This document shows positions 45,866 through 54,856 of a DNA stretch of 58,024 bases, piece after piece. A model generated the notes under the pieces. That model was not told the DNA's origin and did no database searches. It saw nothing but the letters and a program-made list of their open reading frames with translations. The number at the start of each line of letters is the position of its first letter. The stretch's first letter is position 1. Source of the DNA: Gammaproteobacteria bacterium (GTDB lineage: Bacteria; Pseudomonadota; Gammaproteobacteria; Pseudomonadales; Halieaceae); contig JAIBDN010000010.1 in the NCBI GenBank assembly GCA_024686215.1, forward strand, positions 1 to 58,024, in the 5' to 3' direction. The position numbers and the translations under genes are program-made.

Positions 45866-46435
45866 ATGATGAAATACCTTTTTTTGTCCCTCGCCGTGCT
45901 ACTAACGCCGCTGGCCGCCAGTGCTGAAACCACACTGCCCGCGCCGCAGGTAGTGATCAAAACCAGTGAGGGTGATATTACCGTCAGCCTTTTCCAGGAC
46001 AAGTCACCGCTAACCGTGGCCAACTTCCTGGCCTATGTCGACAGCGGGTTTTACAGCGGTACTATTTTTCACCGGGTCATTCCCAACTTCATGGTCCAGG
46101 GTGGTGGTTTTCTTGCGGACATGACAGAAAAGGATAATGGCGATCCAGTGGCCAATGAATCCCAGAACCGGGTGCACAACACCCGTGGCACCCTGGCCAT
46201 GGCGCGCACCAACGACCCGGACTCCGCCACCTCCCAATTCTTTATCAACCAGCGCAACAACCTGCAACTGGACTGGGCTCCAGGCCGCGACGGTTATACC
46301 GTGTTTGGCGAAGTCATTCTGGGCATGGACATCGTGGACTTCATGGCCACCGCCCCCACCGGCAAGTCTGGGCGCTTCAGCGATGTGCCGGTAGAGCCGA
46401 TAGTGATCAAAGAAATTGTGCGCTATAAGCCCTGA
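45866..46435 (+). CDS. Periplasmic cyclophilin-type peptidyl-prolyl isomerase
   Basis: A 189-residue cyclophilin with a signal peptide (YLFLSLAVLLTPLAASA). Catalytic-site motifs are GTIFHRVIPNFMVQGGGF (catalytic Arg and the F-M-x-Q pocket), GTLAMARTNDPDSATSQFFI and YTVFGEVILGMDIVDFMA. It should catalyse proline isomerisation in the periplasm, like PpiA. I start at the ATG at 45866, preceded by GGAGAA; the frame extends upstream into the SH3 gene. Its stop shares one base with the pdxJ start. Confidence 0.92.
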   Translation: MMKYLFLSLAVLLTPLAASAETTLPAPQVVIKTSEGDITVSLFQDKSPLTVANFLAYVDSGFYSGTIFHRVIPNFMVQGGGFLADMTEKDNGDPVANESQNRVHNTRGTLAMARTNDPDSATSQFFINQRNNLQLDWAPGRDGYTVFGEVILGMDIVDFMATAPTGKSGRFSDVPVEPIVIKEIVRYKP

Positions 46436-47199
46436 TGATCGCGCTCAGTGTTAACCTGAATAAAATTGCACTGATACGCAATTCCCGGGATACCACCAAC
46501 CCGGATGTACCACAGCACGCCCGGATGTGTATCGATGCAGGCGCGCATGGCATTACCGTGCACCCGCGACCGGACCAGCGCCATATCCGCGCGCAGGATT
46601 GTTTTGACCTGGCCTCTATGCTGTCAGTGGAATTCAATATCGAGGGCAACCCGGTATCTGGCCCGCGTAAAAGCGAGCGTCCCGGTGTGGGCGACTATCC
46701 GGGCTTTATGGAACTGGTGCGCGAAATACGCCCTGCACAATGCACGCTGGTACCCGACGGCGACAACCAGCTTACCTCGGACCACGGCTTTGACCTGAAA
46801 CGCGACGGCGACCGCGTAGCGCCGCTGCTGCAGGAGTTACGCTCCCTGGGCATACGTACCAGCCTGTTTATGGACCCGGACCCAGAACAAATACGCCTGG
46901 CCGCACAAGTGGGTGCAGACCGTATCGAGCTGTATACAGAGTCTTATGCCCAGGCCTATAAACATAACCGACAGTTAGATGAAGTATTCCAGCGCTTTGT
47001 GCTGGCCGCACAAGTGGCAGCCGAAGAAGGTCTGGGGCTCAATGCCGGCCACGACCTGGACCTGCATAACCTGCCCCGCTTTGCCACTATTCCCGGCCTG
47101 CTGGAAGTATCCATCGGCCATGCCTTGACGGTGGACGCCATTAGCATGGGGTTGGCAAATGCCGTAGCAGCTTATCAGGATGCTTTGGGGAATCGCTAA
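46435..47199 (+). CDS. pdxJ: Pyridoxine 5'-phosphate synthase, variant N-terminal motif
   Basis: A 254-residue TIM barrel that condenses 1-deoxyxylulose 5-phosphate with 3-amino-2-oxopropyl phosphate to pyridoxine 5'-phosphate. Active-site regions are recognisable: GAHGITVHPRPDQRHIRAQD (usual H-x-R-x-D-x-R-H-I), SVEFNIEGNPV with the catalytic Glu, RIELYTESYAQAY and GLGLNAGHDLDLHNLPRF with the conserved His. The N-terminus reads SVNLNKIALIRNSRDT, where classical PdxJ has N-I-D-H-I-A-T-L-R-N-A-R, so it may belong to a divergent branch. It ends seven bases from the convergent thioesterase. Translation is coupled to the cyclophilin gene by overlap. Confidence 0.88.
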   Translation: MIALSVNLNKIALIRNSRDTTNPDVPQHARMCIDAGAHGITVHPRPDQRHIRAQDCFDLASMLSVEFNIEGNPVSGPRKSERPGVGDYPGFMELVREIRPAQCTLVPDGDNQLTSDHGFDLKRDGDRVAPLLQELRSLGIRTSLFMDPDPEQIRLAAQVGADRIELYTESYAQAYKHNRQLDEVFQRFVLAAQVAAEEGLGLNAGHDLDLHNLPRFATIPGLLEVSIGHALTVDAISMGLANAVAAYQDALGNR

Positions 47200-47206
47200 G
47201 CCTGGC

Positions 47207-47608
47207 TTATAGGGCCGCGATCTGCTCGCGCAGCTTATCCGGTATTCTCGTTGAGGTTTTTTCTGCACTATCCATATACACCAGCACGGCCTTACCTTTT
47301 ACCGTTAACTTGCCCTGCTGGAACATCTCGCAAAAAATCGTCAGGGAACTGTTACCCACGTTGGCAGCAGTAATCTTCGCGACCACATCATTGCCGTAAA
47401 AAGTCTCCGCCACAAAATCAACTTGTATCGAAGCCAGTATCCAGTCCTTTGCCGCGGAGAAGTCGCTATTCTCCAGCGATTCCAGATAACGCACCCGAAC
47501 CACCTCGAACCAGGCGGTTATGGATGCATTGTTAATATGACCAAGTGCGTCAGTCTCGTAAAAACGCGGGCTAATCGTTACTGCAAAATCGCTCAAGGGA
47601 TGCTCCAA
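47207..47608 (-). CDS. 4HBT-type acyl-CoA thioesterase
   Basis: A 133-residue hotdog-fold thioesterase. FYETDALGHINNASITAWFE contains the family D-x-x-G-H-I/V-N-N motif with the catalytic Asp, and IQVDFVAETFYGNDVVAKIT is the substrate-side strand. It should hydrolyse acyl-CoA thioesters in the cytoplasm; chain preference is unknown. It is separated by 50 bases from the KstD-like flavoprotein upstream on the strand... its own start lies at 47608, so the flavoprotein gene is transcribed toward it and the two may form an operon. Confidence 0.88.
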   Translation of the reverse strand: MEHPLSDFAVTISPRFYETDALGHINNASITAWFEVVRVRYLESLENSDFSAAKDWILASIQVDFVAETFYGNDVVAKITAANVGNSSLTIFCEMFQQGKLTVKGKAVLVYMDSAEKTSTRIPDKLREQIAAL

Positions 47609-47658
47609 ATAGGCAGGGAGCGCATTTAATCACTGGGCCGGCAAGACAGCAAGCCGCC

Positions 47659-49371
47659 TCAGTCCCGATAGCCGGTAATGGCTTTGGCTGCCTGGTAAGC
47701 AAAAGTCATCGCAGGACCCAGGGTGGAACCTGGACCTGGATAGCACGGCAGGGTTGGCGCACTGCAATTACCAATTGCATACAGCCCTTCGATCACGTGG
47801 CCATCTTCATGCAGCACCTGCGCATCCGCGTTGATGACCATGCCGCCCTGGGTGCCGAAATCACCGGGATCTACGCGCATGGCGTAGTAAGGGGGCTTGA
47901 TAACGGGGCCCAGGCAAGGATTGGGCGTTACCCGCGGATCGCCGTAATAGCGATCATAAGCGGACTCACCGCGATGACAATCGGGATCCTCCCCTTTTGC
48001 GGCATAGTCGTTCATCTTGGCGACGGTCTGTTCCAGTCCGGCCGGATCCACATCAATCTTCAACGCCAGTTCGCGGATGGTCTCTGCCTTGGCAAAAAAC
48101 CCCTCCTGTTCATAGCGTTTAGGCACTGCCCAGTCCGGACGGAATTTACTGTTATACAGCGGCCCCACAAAATAGGTCGCACGGAAATTGGCGTCAAAAA
48201 TCTGCCAGCTGGGATTGCAGGGGTTTTCATCTGAGTGCTTTGCAAAAGTCTCCAACTGAAAAGCCATGTAATTCTGGGATTCGTTACTGAAGCGCTCGCC
48301 TGCCGGGTTCACCACGATAGAGCCCGGATAGGATTTTTCCATGATACTCAGGCGGGGAATATCTTCTCCGGGCACAGAGATGGTATTACACCACCAGGCC
48401 TCATCGAGGCGATGCATTTTTGCACCCAGGCGGATGCCCTCTCGAATAGCGTCGCCGGTATTGTCTTTGGTACCAGCGCTCCAGCGGTGGTCTGTGGGTT
48501 GGGGCAGGTACTGCTCGCGCATTTCCTGGTTGTGCTCGAAACCGCCCGCCGCCAGCACCACCGCCTTGCGCGCCTGGATACGCAGCGGCTGGCCATTACG
48601 TATAACCTCCACGCCAAGCACCTTGCCGTTCTCGTCCACGACTTTGGTCATTGCCGTATTCAGCCACAGGGGAATATCGCGATCCAGCATGGAAGCGCGT
48701 AAGCGCGCGATCCCGGCACAACCCGTGGCCAGGCGCCGGTGAAACTTGTCCTTGAGCCGCCAGGGAATATCCAGCAAATAGTCGGCAAACAGTTTTACCG
48801 CGGTTTTCCACCAACCAGGCTGCTGGCCAATGAGTAACGCGGCTTCTACCTGAGTAAAGCCGATCACTCCGGCCAGGTGCATCATGGGATGCGTGCGCCG
48901 CAGAGTGCGCCACTCTTCACCCAGCTGGTCGGCACTGAAAGTCTCCGGCTCCATGGAACGGTGACCGTGAGTCGCGCCCTCAAGATTAGTGTAGTAGTCC
49001 GGGTAGTGCTCCAGCGTCACATAGCGGCTGCGAGTGCGCTCATGCAGAAAGTCGACCATCTTCGGGCCATTTTCCAAATAGGCATCTAATTGATATTCCG
49101 GGACTTCTTCCTCGGTAATCAGCTGGCGCAAATAGCTCTTGGCACTGGCGATAGTGTCACCCGCCCCCGCTGCATTGGCATAGCGGTTACAGGGTATCCA
49201 TACGCCGCCGCCAGAAATAGAACTGGTGCCACCGTAAAGGTCTGACTTTTCGACAACCAGGACGTCCTTGGTGCCCATTTCGTAGGCACACAGTGCTGCC
49301 GTCAGGCCGCCGTTCCCCGAACCCACCACTACCACGTCAAAGCTGTAATCCCATTGCTGTTCTGAGCTCAT
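47659..49371 (-). CDS. FAD-dependent oxidoreductase resembling 3-ketosteroid dehydrogenases
   Basis: A 570-residue flavoprotein of the FAD-binding-2 superfamily. The N-terminus has the dinucleotide motif DVVVVGSGNGGLTAALCAYE and EKSDLYGGTSSISGGGVWIP; the C-terminus ends CYPGPGSTLGPAMTFAYQAA, which with GLYAIGNCSAPTLPC is typical of 3-ketosteroid delta-1-dehydrogenase-like and fumarate-reductase-like enzymes. No haem or signal motif is present, so it is cytoplasmic. I start at the ATG at 49371, preceded by CAGG; the frame continues ten codons upstream. Possible steroid or terpenoid substrate, consistent with the FadL porin, is inference. Confidence 0.85.
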   Translation of the reverse strand: MSSEQQWDYSFDVVVVGSGNGGLTAALCAYEMGTKDVLVVEKSDLYGGTSSISGGGVWIPCNRYANAAGAGDTIASAKSYLRQLITEEEVPEYQLDAYLENGPKMVDFLHERTRSRYVTLEHYPDYYTNLEGATHGHRSMEPETFSADQLGEEWRTLRRTHPMMHLAGVIGFTQVEAALLIGQQPGWWKTAVKLFADYLLDIPWRLKDKFHRRLATGCAGIARLRASMLDRDIPLWLNTAMTKVVDENGKVLGVEVIRNGQPLRIQARKAVVLAAGGFEHNQEMREQYLPQPTDHRWSAGTKDNTGDAIREGIRLGAKMHRLDEAWWCNTISVPGEDIPRLSIMEKSYPGSIVVNPAGERFSNESQNYMAFQLETFAKHSDENPCNPSWQIFDANFRATYFVGPLYNSKFRPDWAVPKRYEQEGFFAKAETIRELALKIDVDPAGLEQTVAKMNDYAAKGEDPDCHRGESAYDRYYGDPRVTPNPCLGPVIKPPYYAMRVDPGDFGTQGGMVINADAQVLHEDGHVIEGLYAIGNCSAPTLPCYPGPGSTLGPAMTFAYQAAKAITGYRD

Positions 49372-49583
49372 TACTGCACACCTGACTTTAGAAGCCGCCA
49401 TGTTAGCCTAATCAAGGACCAAGTCAGCCCCAGCCTTGCCTTAACCAGCGTCAGGTTTAACAAATTGGTCGCTGTATAGAAGTAATCAAATATACTTTCA
49501 GTGAAAATTCTCTTGCCTAGAGTGTCCATCCCTAAATAGACTGACTGCCAAAGCATTTTTCATCCCATGAAGGATTCCAAACC

Positions 49584-50063
49584 ATGTCTCGTATTCTGCG
49601 CAAGTTCCTCCTTGGTAGCGCTGCTGCTATAAGCCTGGCTGCTACCCCTTTTGCCCTGTCTCATTTTGATGACAAAGAGATGCAACAGTCCTATCGGCAA
49701 TCCTGGTTTGCGATGGTGGCGATGAACTTTGGCCCCATGGTAGCGTCGGTGAAAGGCGAAATCCCCTGGAACCAGGAGATGATGCAAGGTTGGGCCAACG
49801 ACCTGGAGACCCTGAACACGTTAAACGTAATACGCGGTTTCGGGGACGGCTCTGACCAGGGCACCACTCGCGCCAAGCCGGAGATCTGGGAGAATAAAGC
49901 CGATTTCGAAAGCAAACTGAATGACTTGAAGACGGCTACGGCAGCGCTGCAAGAGACCACTACCGGAGGCGATCGTAAAGCTATCTCCGAGAGCGTTGGC
50001 GCAGTTGGCAAAGCCTGCAAGGCCTGCCATGACGAATACAAATCAGAAGATTATTTGTATTAA
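49584..50063 (+). CDS. Cytochrome c' family protein
   Basis: A 159-residue periplasmic cytochrome. The signal peptide ends near PFALSHF. The body is a four-helix bundle with FAMVAMNFGPMVASVKGE, and the haem motif CKACH sits near the C-terminus in GKACKACHDEYKSEDYLY, the layout of cytochrome c'. These proteins bind NO or act in electron transfer and stress defence. An upstream TATACT (49491-49496) may be part of its promoter. It is convergent with a cytochrome b561 gene, a frequent partner. Confidence 0.9.
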   Translation: MSRILRKFLLGSAAAISLAATPFALSHFDDKEMQQSYRQSWFAMVAMNFGPMVASVKGEIPWNQEMMQGWANDLETLNTLNVIRGFGDGSDQGTTRAKPEIWENKADFESKLNDLKTATAALQETTTGGDRKAISESVGAVGKACKACHDEYKSEDYLY

Positions 50064-50144
50064 TATCAATAATATATAACGTATATCTAATGTTTTATTG
50101 AGAACCTGGCCTACGCCTGATCCGCGCGAGGGCCAGCCATAAAA

Positions 50145-50807
50145 TCACCAGGCCATTGGCGCTGGCTGTGGCGCTTGCGCCAGCCCCCACCACAGCAGCA
50201 TGGCCACAATTACCAGTATCACCAGCGCTCGCCACCAGGGTACCGGGGCACGTTGCCCCGTGCGATTTTCAGCGCTGCCCCTGATCATCGCCTGGAGTAA
50301 TGGCTGCTTGAGGCGCAGCTGGTGGTAAAGCACTGCCAGGATATGCAGGCAAACCAGCGCCATTAGCCCATCAAAGGCCAGCTCATGCACCACACCCATC
50401 GCATCGCGCAGCGAGGAACTTGCCGCGTAATACAGTGGGCCAGAAAAAAACACGTCATCCGAATTGAACAGCCCGCTGACTGCCTGTAACAACAGCAGCG
50501 ACAACAAGGCCAGCACGGACAAGCCGCCCAACGGGTTGTGCCCCCTGCCACCATCGCTATCGCCGCGAATATAAGCCAGCACCCTGGACGGCCCGGCAAG
50601 AAAATCATTAAAGCGTGAATGCCGGCTGCCAAGGAAGCCCCAAACTATGCGGGTTACTACCAACACCAGCAACGTATACCCCAGCCATTGGTGCACCGTG
50701 TAATTATCATTTTCTGCGCTCCACCAGGACAATGGCAAGCACAGCACAATCAACCAGTGAAAGCAGCGGGTGGGAATATCCCACAATACAAACGATTCCT
50801 TTGCCAC
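50145..50807 (-). CDS. Cytochrome b561-type membrane protein
   Basis: A 220-residue di-haem cytochrome b with four to five helices. Haem-ligand histidines are expected in TRCFHWLIVLCLPLSWW, YTVHQWLGYTLLVLVVTRIV, GVVHELAFDGLMALVCLHIL and VLYHQLRLKQPLLQAMIRGS. Such proteins pass quinol electrons to periplasmic cytochromes; the convergent cytochrome c' is the obvious partner. A last helix, WWRALVILVIVAMLLWWGLA, closes the protein. It follows the NUDIX gene on the same strand by 12 bases. Confidence 0.88.
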   Translation of the reverse strand: MAKESFVLWDIPTRCFHWLIVLCLPLSWWSAENDNYTVHQWLGYTLLVLVVTRIVWGFLGSRHSRFNDFLAGPSRVLAYIRGDSDGGRGHNPLGGLSVLALLSLLLLQAVSGLFNSDDVFFSGPLYYAASSSLRDAMGVVHELAFDGLMALVCLHILAVLYHQLRLKQPLLQAMIRGSAENRTGQRAPVPWWRALVILVIVAMLLWWGLAQAPQPAPMAW

Positions 50808-50819
50808 CTCCAGCGCCGC

Positions 50820-51530
50820 TTAAACCGGGGCCAAACGTGGATAAGCGGCATCCACATCGCTGTAGATATAGTTCCAGTGTTTTTCGTGCAGCACCGACCT
50901 ATGTCTTGGCCCTTGCATGTTGACGTCGCCATTGTCATAGCCGGCATCGCCGCGAAACATCACCGTAGGCAGCTCTGTACCCTGCGCAAACACCGGAAAT
51001 ACCTCCGGTGATACGCTGGTGCGCTGCTCCGACAGCATGCTTGCCACGGTATCGTAAGCGGCCAGGGTGCGCAGCGTGATGTAAGTCGGAGGTAAAATAC
51101 CGAGCTCACCAGACTCATGCTCTAACACCGCCTGGCGCACCGTAACCCAGCGCGCCTCGTGTATTTCCCCGCCGTCTATAACCACTTCATCATCTGCATC
51201 CAGCGGTGCAGCGTAGATCCAGGTAGAGAACCGCTTGGGCTCGACCAGCGGCGTGGTCCAGTGACTCAGTAACACCATATCATCCAGGCGCGGGGACAAG
51301 CCCGCCTCCTCCATCGCCTCGCGAGCGGCGGCCAGGCGCGAGGCAAGCAGCGTATCTCCCCCGGCAGCGTCCATGTCCTCTGGGTCCACAGCTCCGCCAG
51401 GGAATACCCATAAGCCACCGGCAAATAGTAATGCCTTATTACGCTTTAAAAGCAGCGTTTGCAGCCCCTCAGGGGTATCGCGCAATAACACCACGGTACT
51501 TGCCGGGCGCGCCTCTGGTGCTTCAGTCAT
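50820..51530 (-). CDS. NUDIX hydrolase
   Basis: A 236-residue NUDIX-fold protein. The Nudix box is present in extended form: LWVFPGGAVDPEDMDAAGG through ASRLAAAREAMEEAGLSPRL, keeping G, the R-E-x-x-E-E and the Gly-hydrophobic end, with an insertion between the first Gly and the RE. Family members hydrolyse nucleotide diphosphate derivatives; proteins of this long subgroup are often acyl-CoA diphosphatase-like (RNU/ NUDT19 type), which fits the insertion. Substrate is not decided. It is divergent from DUF3604 paralogue 3 and 12 bases before the cytochrome b561 gene. Confidence 0.85.
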   Translation of the reverse strand: MTEAPEARPASTVVLLRDTPEGLQTLLLKRNKALLFAGGLWVFPGGAVDPEDMDAAGGDTLLASRLAAAREAMEEAGLSPRLDDMVLLSHWTTPLVEPKRFSTWIYAAPLDADDEVVIDGGEIHEARWVTVRQAVLEHESGELGILPPTYITLRTLAAYDTVASMLSEQRTSVSPEVFPVFAQGTELPTVMFRGDAGYDNGDVNMQGPRHRSVLHEKHWNYIYSDVDAAYPRLAPV

Positions 51531-51702
51531 AATTCAATCCACTGGTAAAAGAGCTGCAGTGTAGCAGCCCGATATAGAATTGGCATGGTCCCCACGCGCA
51601 GCAAATCCAGTTGTGGTGCAGCAAGCAATACTAAGCAGCTTGCCATGTATGGATAAAGCTGGAACCCTTGCCGACACTTAAAAAATCTCTGGTGAATCTC
51701 TT

Positions 51703-53715
51703 ATGGCACGATCGATGGCGTCGTCTATTTACCCCTTGAGCCTGGCGCTGATAGCCTGCCACAGCCTGTACGCTCAGGCACAAACGCCAACCGAGCAGCC
51801 CTATGCCAGCACCGAGCAGCGCGAGCCCTGCACTGATTATAATGCACTCAGGCAACCTCACTTCGGCGACTTTCACGTGCACACCGCCTGGTCTTTTGAT
51901 GCCAGCTCACAGGACACCCGCAGCACACCCATTGATGCCTACAACTTTGCCAAAGGCGGAAAAATGGGCATTCAGCCCTATGACGACGAGAACCGGGCAA
52001 CGCGACATATCCAGATTGATAGGCCGCTGGACTTTACCGCGGTCACTGATCATTCTGAATTCATGGGCGAAATCCGCATGTGCACTACCAGCGGTGCCAC
52101 CGGTTACTGGCATCCGGTTTGCATCGCCCACCGCTGGTTACCACAGCTCTCCTTCGGTACCTTTGCGGCATACGGTATTGCGGGGAAACAACGTTGGGGT
52201 TTCTGTGGCGAAAATAACGAGGACTGCTTTGCGGCAGCGGCGGACACCTGGCGCGATACACAAGATGCCGCTGAGCAGGCCTATGACCGCAGCGCAGATT
52301 GCAGTTTTACCAGTTTCGTTGGTTACGAATGGACTTCCAGTGTCGGCTCCGGTCAGAACCTGCACCACAATGTAATTTTCCGCAACGAACAGGTGCCTGA
52401 GCGCGCGCTGAGCTGGATTGAAACGCCTTCGCAAGTACAGCTGTGGGACTACCTGGACCAGGAGTGTGTAGCCGAACAACCCGGTTGCGATGCTGTGGTA
52501 ATCCCCCACAACTCCAATCTCAGCGGCGGCCTGATGTTCGAATCTGCCCGCGTGGTTGATGCCAACGTGCCCGAAGGGCCGGTAACCGCTGAAGAGGCAC
52601 GCCGGCGCGCCCATTGGAACACGCTGTTCGAGGTCATGCAGCACAAGGGCTCCTCTGAGTGCGACAGTCGCACCGCCACCTGGGCAGCTGATGAGTACTG
52701 CGACTTCGAAAAGATGGGCTACGACAGTTTCGGAGGCAAAAATACCGGCATGGCAGCCGACGGCAACCTGGACTGGCTAACTATTTTTGTCAGCGATGAA
52801 GACCTGCCAGTAACCAAACTGCCCGAAGACAGTAATTTCCTGCGCTACGGATTAAAAAAGGGACTGCAGCAGCAATCTGAACTGGGTGTAAACAGCTTTA
52901 AGTTCGGCTTGATTTCCAGTACCGATACCCACATCGCCGCGCCCGGCCTGACCATGGAAAAGAACCATCCTGGACACGGTGGCGCGGGCATGGGCGCCGG
53001 CGGCGGTATGCCCAAAGGCTTGCCCGATGAACTGGAATATGGTCCCGGCGGTCTGGCCGTACTGTACGCGGAAGAGAATACCCGCGACGCCCTGTTTGCC
53101 GCTATGCGCCGCCGCGAAGCCTATGCCACTAGTGGCACTCGCCCGATACTGCGTTTTTTCGGAGGCTGGAATTATGCACAAGACCTGTGTAGCAAAAACG
53201 ACATGGTGGCCCAGGGCTACGCCGGCGGCGTACCGATGGGGGGTGATCTGAGCGCGCCGGACATACAGGCGACAGCTCCGCAGTTTGTTATTTCCGCACA
53301 GGCCGACAGTGGCACCCGGGAGTATCCTGGTAGTCCGCTGCAGCGCTTACAGCTGATCAAAGGCTGGTACGAGGACGGTGAAATGCGTGAGCAGGTCATG
53401 GATGTTGCTGGCGGTGACAATAATGCCAGTGTCGACATCAATAGCTGCGAGCCCTCCGGTAGCGGGCATCAACAATTATGCACCGTGTGGAGTGACCCTG
53501 ACTTTAACCCACAAGCCCCGGCATTTTACTACACCCGGGTACTGGAAAACCCCAGTTGTCGTTGGAGTCAGCGCATCTGCGCTGATGCGGGTGTACGCTG
53601 TGAAGACCCGGCCACCATCCCTGAGGGCATGGCAAATTGTTGCGCACCAGAACACCAGAAGGTTATCCAGGAGCGCGCATGGAGTTCGCCCATCTGGTAC
53701 ACACCCGCTTTATAA
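51703..53715 (+). CDS. DUF3604 protein, paralogue 3, cysteine-rich (possible lipoprotein)
   Basis: A 670-residue DUF3604 protein, more divergent than the pair at 1.6-10 kb. The N-terminus MARSMASSIYPLSLALIAC could be a lipoprotein signal (LIAC, Cys19), although a normal signal peptide cut after AQA is also possible. PHP-like motifs are kept: GDFHVHTAWSFDAS, AVTDHSEFMGE, VIPHNSNLSGG and SSTDTHIAAPG. It has over 20 cysteines, in pairs such as FCGENNEDC and SCRWSQRIC, suggesting disulfide bonds in an oxidising compartment. A glycine-rich loop (HGGAGMGAGGGMPKG) is inserted late. The C-terminus retains RAWSSPIWYTPAL. It stands alone beside the divergent NUDIX gene. Confidence 0.83.
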   Translation: MARSMASSIYPLSLALIACHSLYAQAQTPTEQPYASTEQREPCTDYNALRQPHFGDFHVHTAWSFDASSQDTRSTPIDAYNFAKGGKMGIQPYDDENRATRHIQIDRPLDFTAVTDHSEFMGEIRMCTTSGATGYWHPVCIAHRWLPQLSFGTFAAYGIAGKQRWGFCGENNEDCFAAAADTWRDTQDAAEQAYDRSADCSFTSFVGYEWTSSVGSGQNLHHNVIFRNEQVPERALSWIETPSQVQLWDYLDQECVAEQPGCDAVVIPHNSNLSGGLMFESARVVDANVPEGPVTAEEARRRAHWNTLFEVMQHKGSSECDSRTATWAADEYCDFEKMGYDSFGGKNTGMAADGNLDWLTIFVSDEDLPVTKLPEDSNFLRYGLKKGLQQQSELGVNSFKFGLISSTDTHIAAPGLTMEKNHPGHGGAGMGAGGGMPKGLPDELEYGPGGLAVLYAEENTRDALFAAMRRREAYATSGTRPILRFFGGWNYAQDLCSKNDMVAQGYAGGVPMGGDLSAPDIQATAPQFVISAQADSGTREYPGSPLQRLQLIKGWYEDGEMREQVMDVAGGDNNASVDINSCEPSGSGHQQLCTVWSDPDFNPQAPAFYYTRVLENPSCRWSQRICADAGVRCEDPATIPEGMANCCAPEHQKVIQERAWSSPIWYTPAL

Positions 53716-53876
53716 AATCGACGCCAGGACAACGTTCGTAAACGATTCTGAATTTCGTACTGCCCAGCCAAGGCGAGGATTGTCATAGGCCTCGTTCGAG
53801 ATACCGTCGAGTCCATCACCGCCTTAGCTGTTGGAGCCGGTGCAGGCGAGATTTTTAATGTTTATTGAAATGAATG

Positions 53877-54353
53877 CTAATCATTATTCCTGGCAGCAAT
53901 CTCGCTTATCAAATCAGCAGAAAATAACGACTTGGACAGGTACTGCTGCGCCCCTGATTTAGTCACCAGAATAAGCCCTAAATCAGTTTCGATAACGCGC
54001 TCGACATCTGCCCACAGTAGCGATGTCTGCGTAAAGGGGTTCTGTGTTTGGATCCCATCTACATCTATGGTTAATTTCACTTCACTATCGGCACTTCTTC
54101 CCCACATCTGCCGTGTTAACCACCATGCTCGTCGAAATCGAATATGCAGCAGCTCCAACGCAGCCAACGCTATTAAAATGCAACCTACGACCTTAGGTTG
54201 CTCAGTAAAAAACAGTAATCCTCCACCAGCGGCAAACAATAATGCAGGAAATAGATAGTTAGGCCTGGCACTTTTGCCATACGGTAAAGACTGATCAAAA
54301 CACTCGGCGAGGTAATCTCGAGATAAGGTAAATTGAGTACTAAAAGGCTGCAT
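53877..54353 (-). CDS. YcxB-like membrane protein
   Basis: A 158-residue protein with two adjacent membrane helices, NYLFPALLFAAGGGLLFF and VVGCILIALAALELLHIRF, after a short cytosolic N-terminus, then a beta-rich C-terminal domain (TIDVDGIQTQNPFTQTSLLW; IETDLGLILVTKSGAQQYL). This is the layout of YcxB-family proteins, whose function is unknown. It lies in the AT-richer right part of the window, 160 bases past the convergent DUF3604 gene, a gap in which I see no gene. Confidence 0.72.
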   Translation of the reverse strand: MQPFSTQFTLSRDYLAECFDQSLPYGKSARPNYLFPALLFAAGGGLLFFTEQPKVVGCILIALAALELLHIRFRRAWWLTRQMWGRSADSEVKLTIDVDGIQTQNPFTQTSLLWADVERVIETDLGLILVTKSGAQQYLSKSLFSADLISEIAARNND

Positions 54354-54856
54354 AGAAACAACTTATTGTGTCTGGTTGATTTTTAGTAGCACTATAGTGT
54401 GCAGTACCAAAGTGGGGATCTGGAAAATTATTTAAGCTTGTTTCCATTACATCATCTTTCTTCAAAAAGACTCCTACTGCCCTCCTTTGCGCGTATAACT
54501 GTATATAAGAAGTCAGAAAGCTGGCCAAAACTGCTGTGTCACGACCGTCAGCTCCTGTGCTCGTAATCGCACACTACCAACAGCATATCAAAAAATTACG
54601 CTGTTAGCCGACACCAGACCATATCGGCGTTCGCTTTGAAGGAGTCGCTCGGCCTCAGCATAGAGTACTTGTATCACCCTAGCGTTGCAGGAAAAGTAGA
54701 CCTAGAGACGCGACTACAAGGGCACCGGCGCCAGCCACAACAAAACCAAAACCAAAACCAGGGAAACATCCGCTTTCATCAGCGCAATGTAATGTTTCAA
54801 TTTTTTCTCATGAAGGGCTATTCTAATAGTCCTATACCCTGGCGAGGCGCACAGCC
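54354..54856. other. Gene-poor interval with a possible C-terminal tail fragment
   Basis: About 500 bases between the YcxB-like and DUF4197 genes. Short open frames on both strands lack coding character. On the minus strand, 54679-54807 reads DESGCFPGFGFGFVVAGAG followed by ALVVASLGLLFLQR and a stop, a hydrophobic tail with a terminal basic residue, like a C-terminal sorting signal of a protein whose body is missing. The same DNA also encodes a hydrophobic peptide (KADVSLVLVLVLLW) in another frame, so this is weak. Confidence 0.3.
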
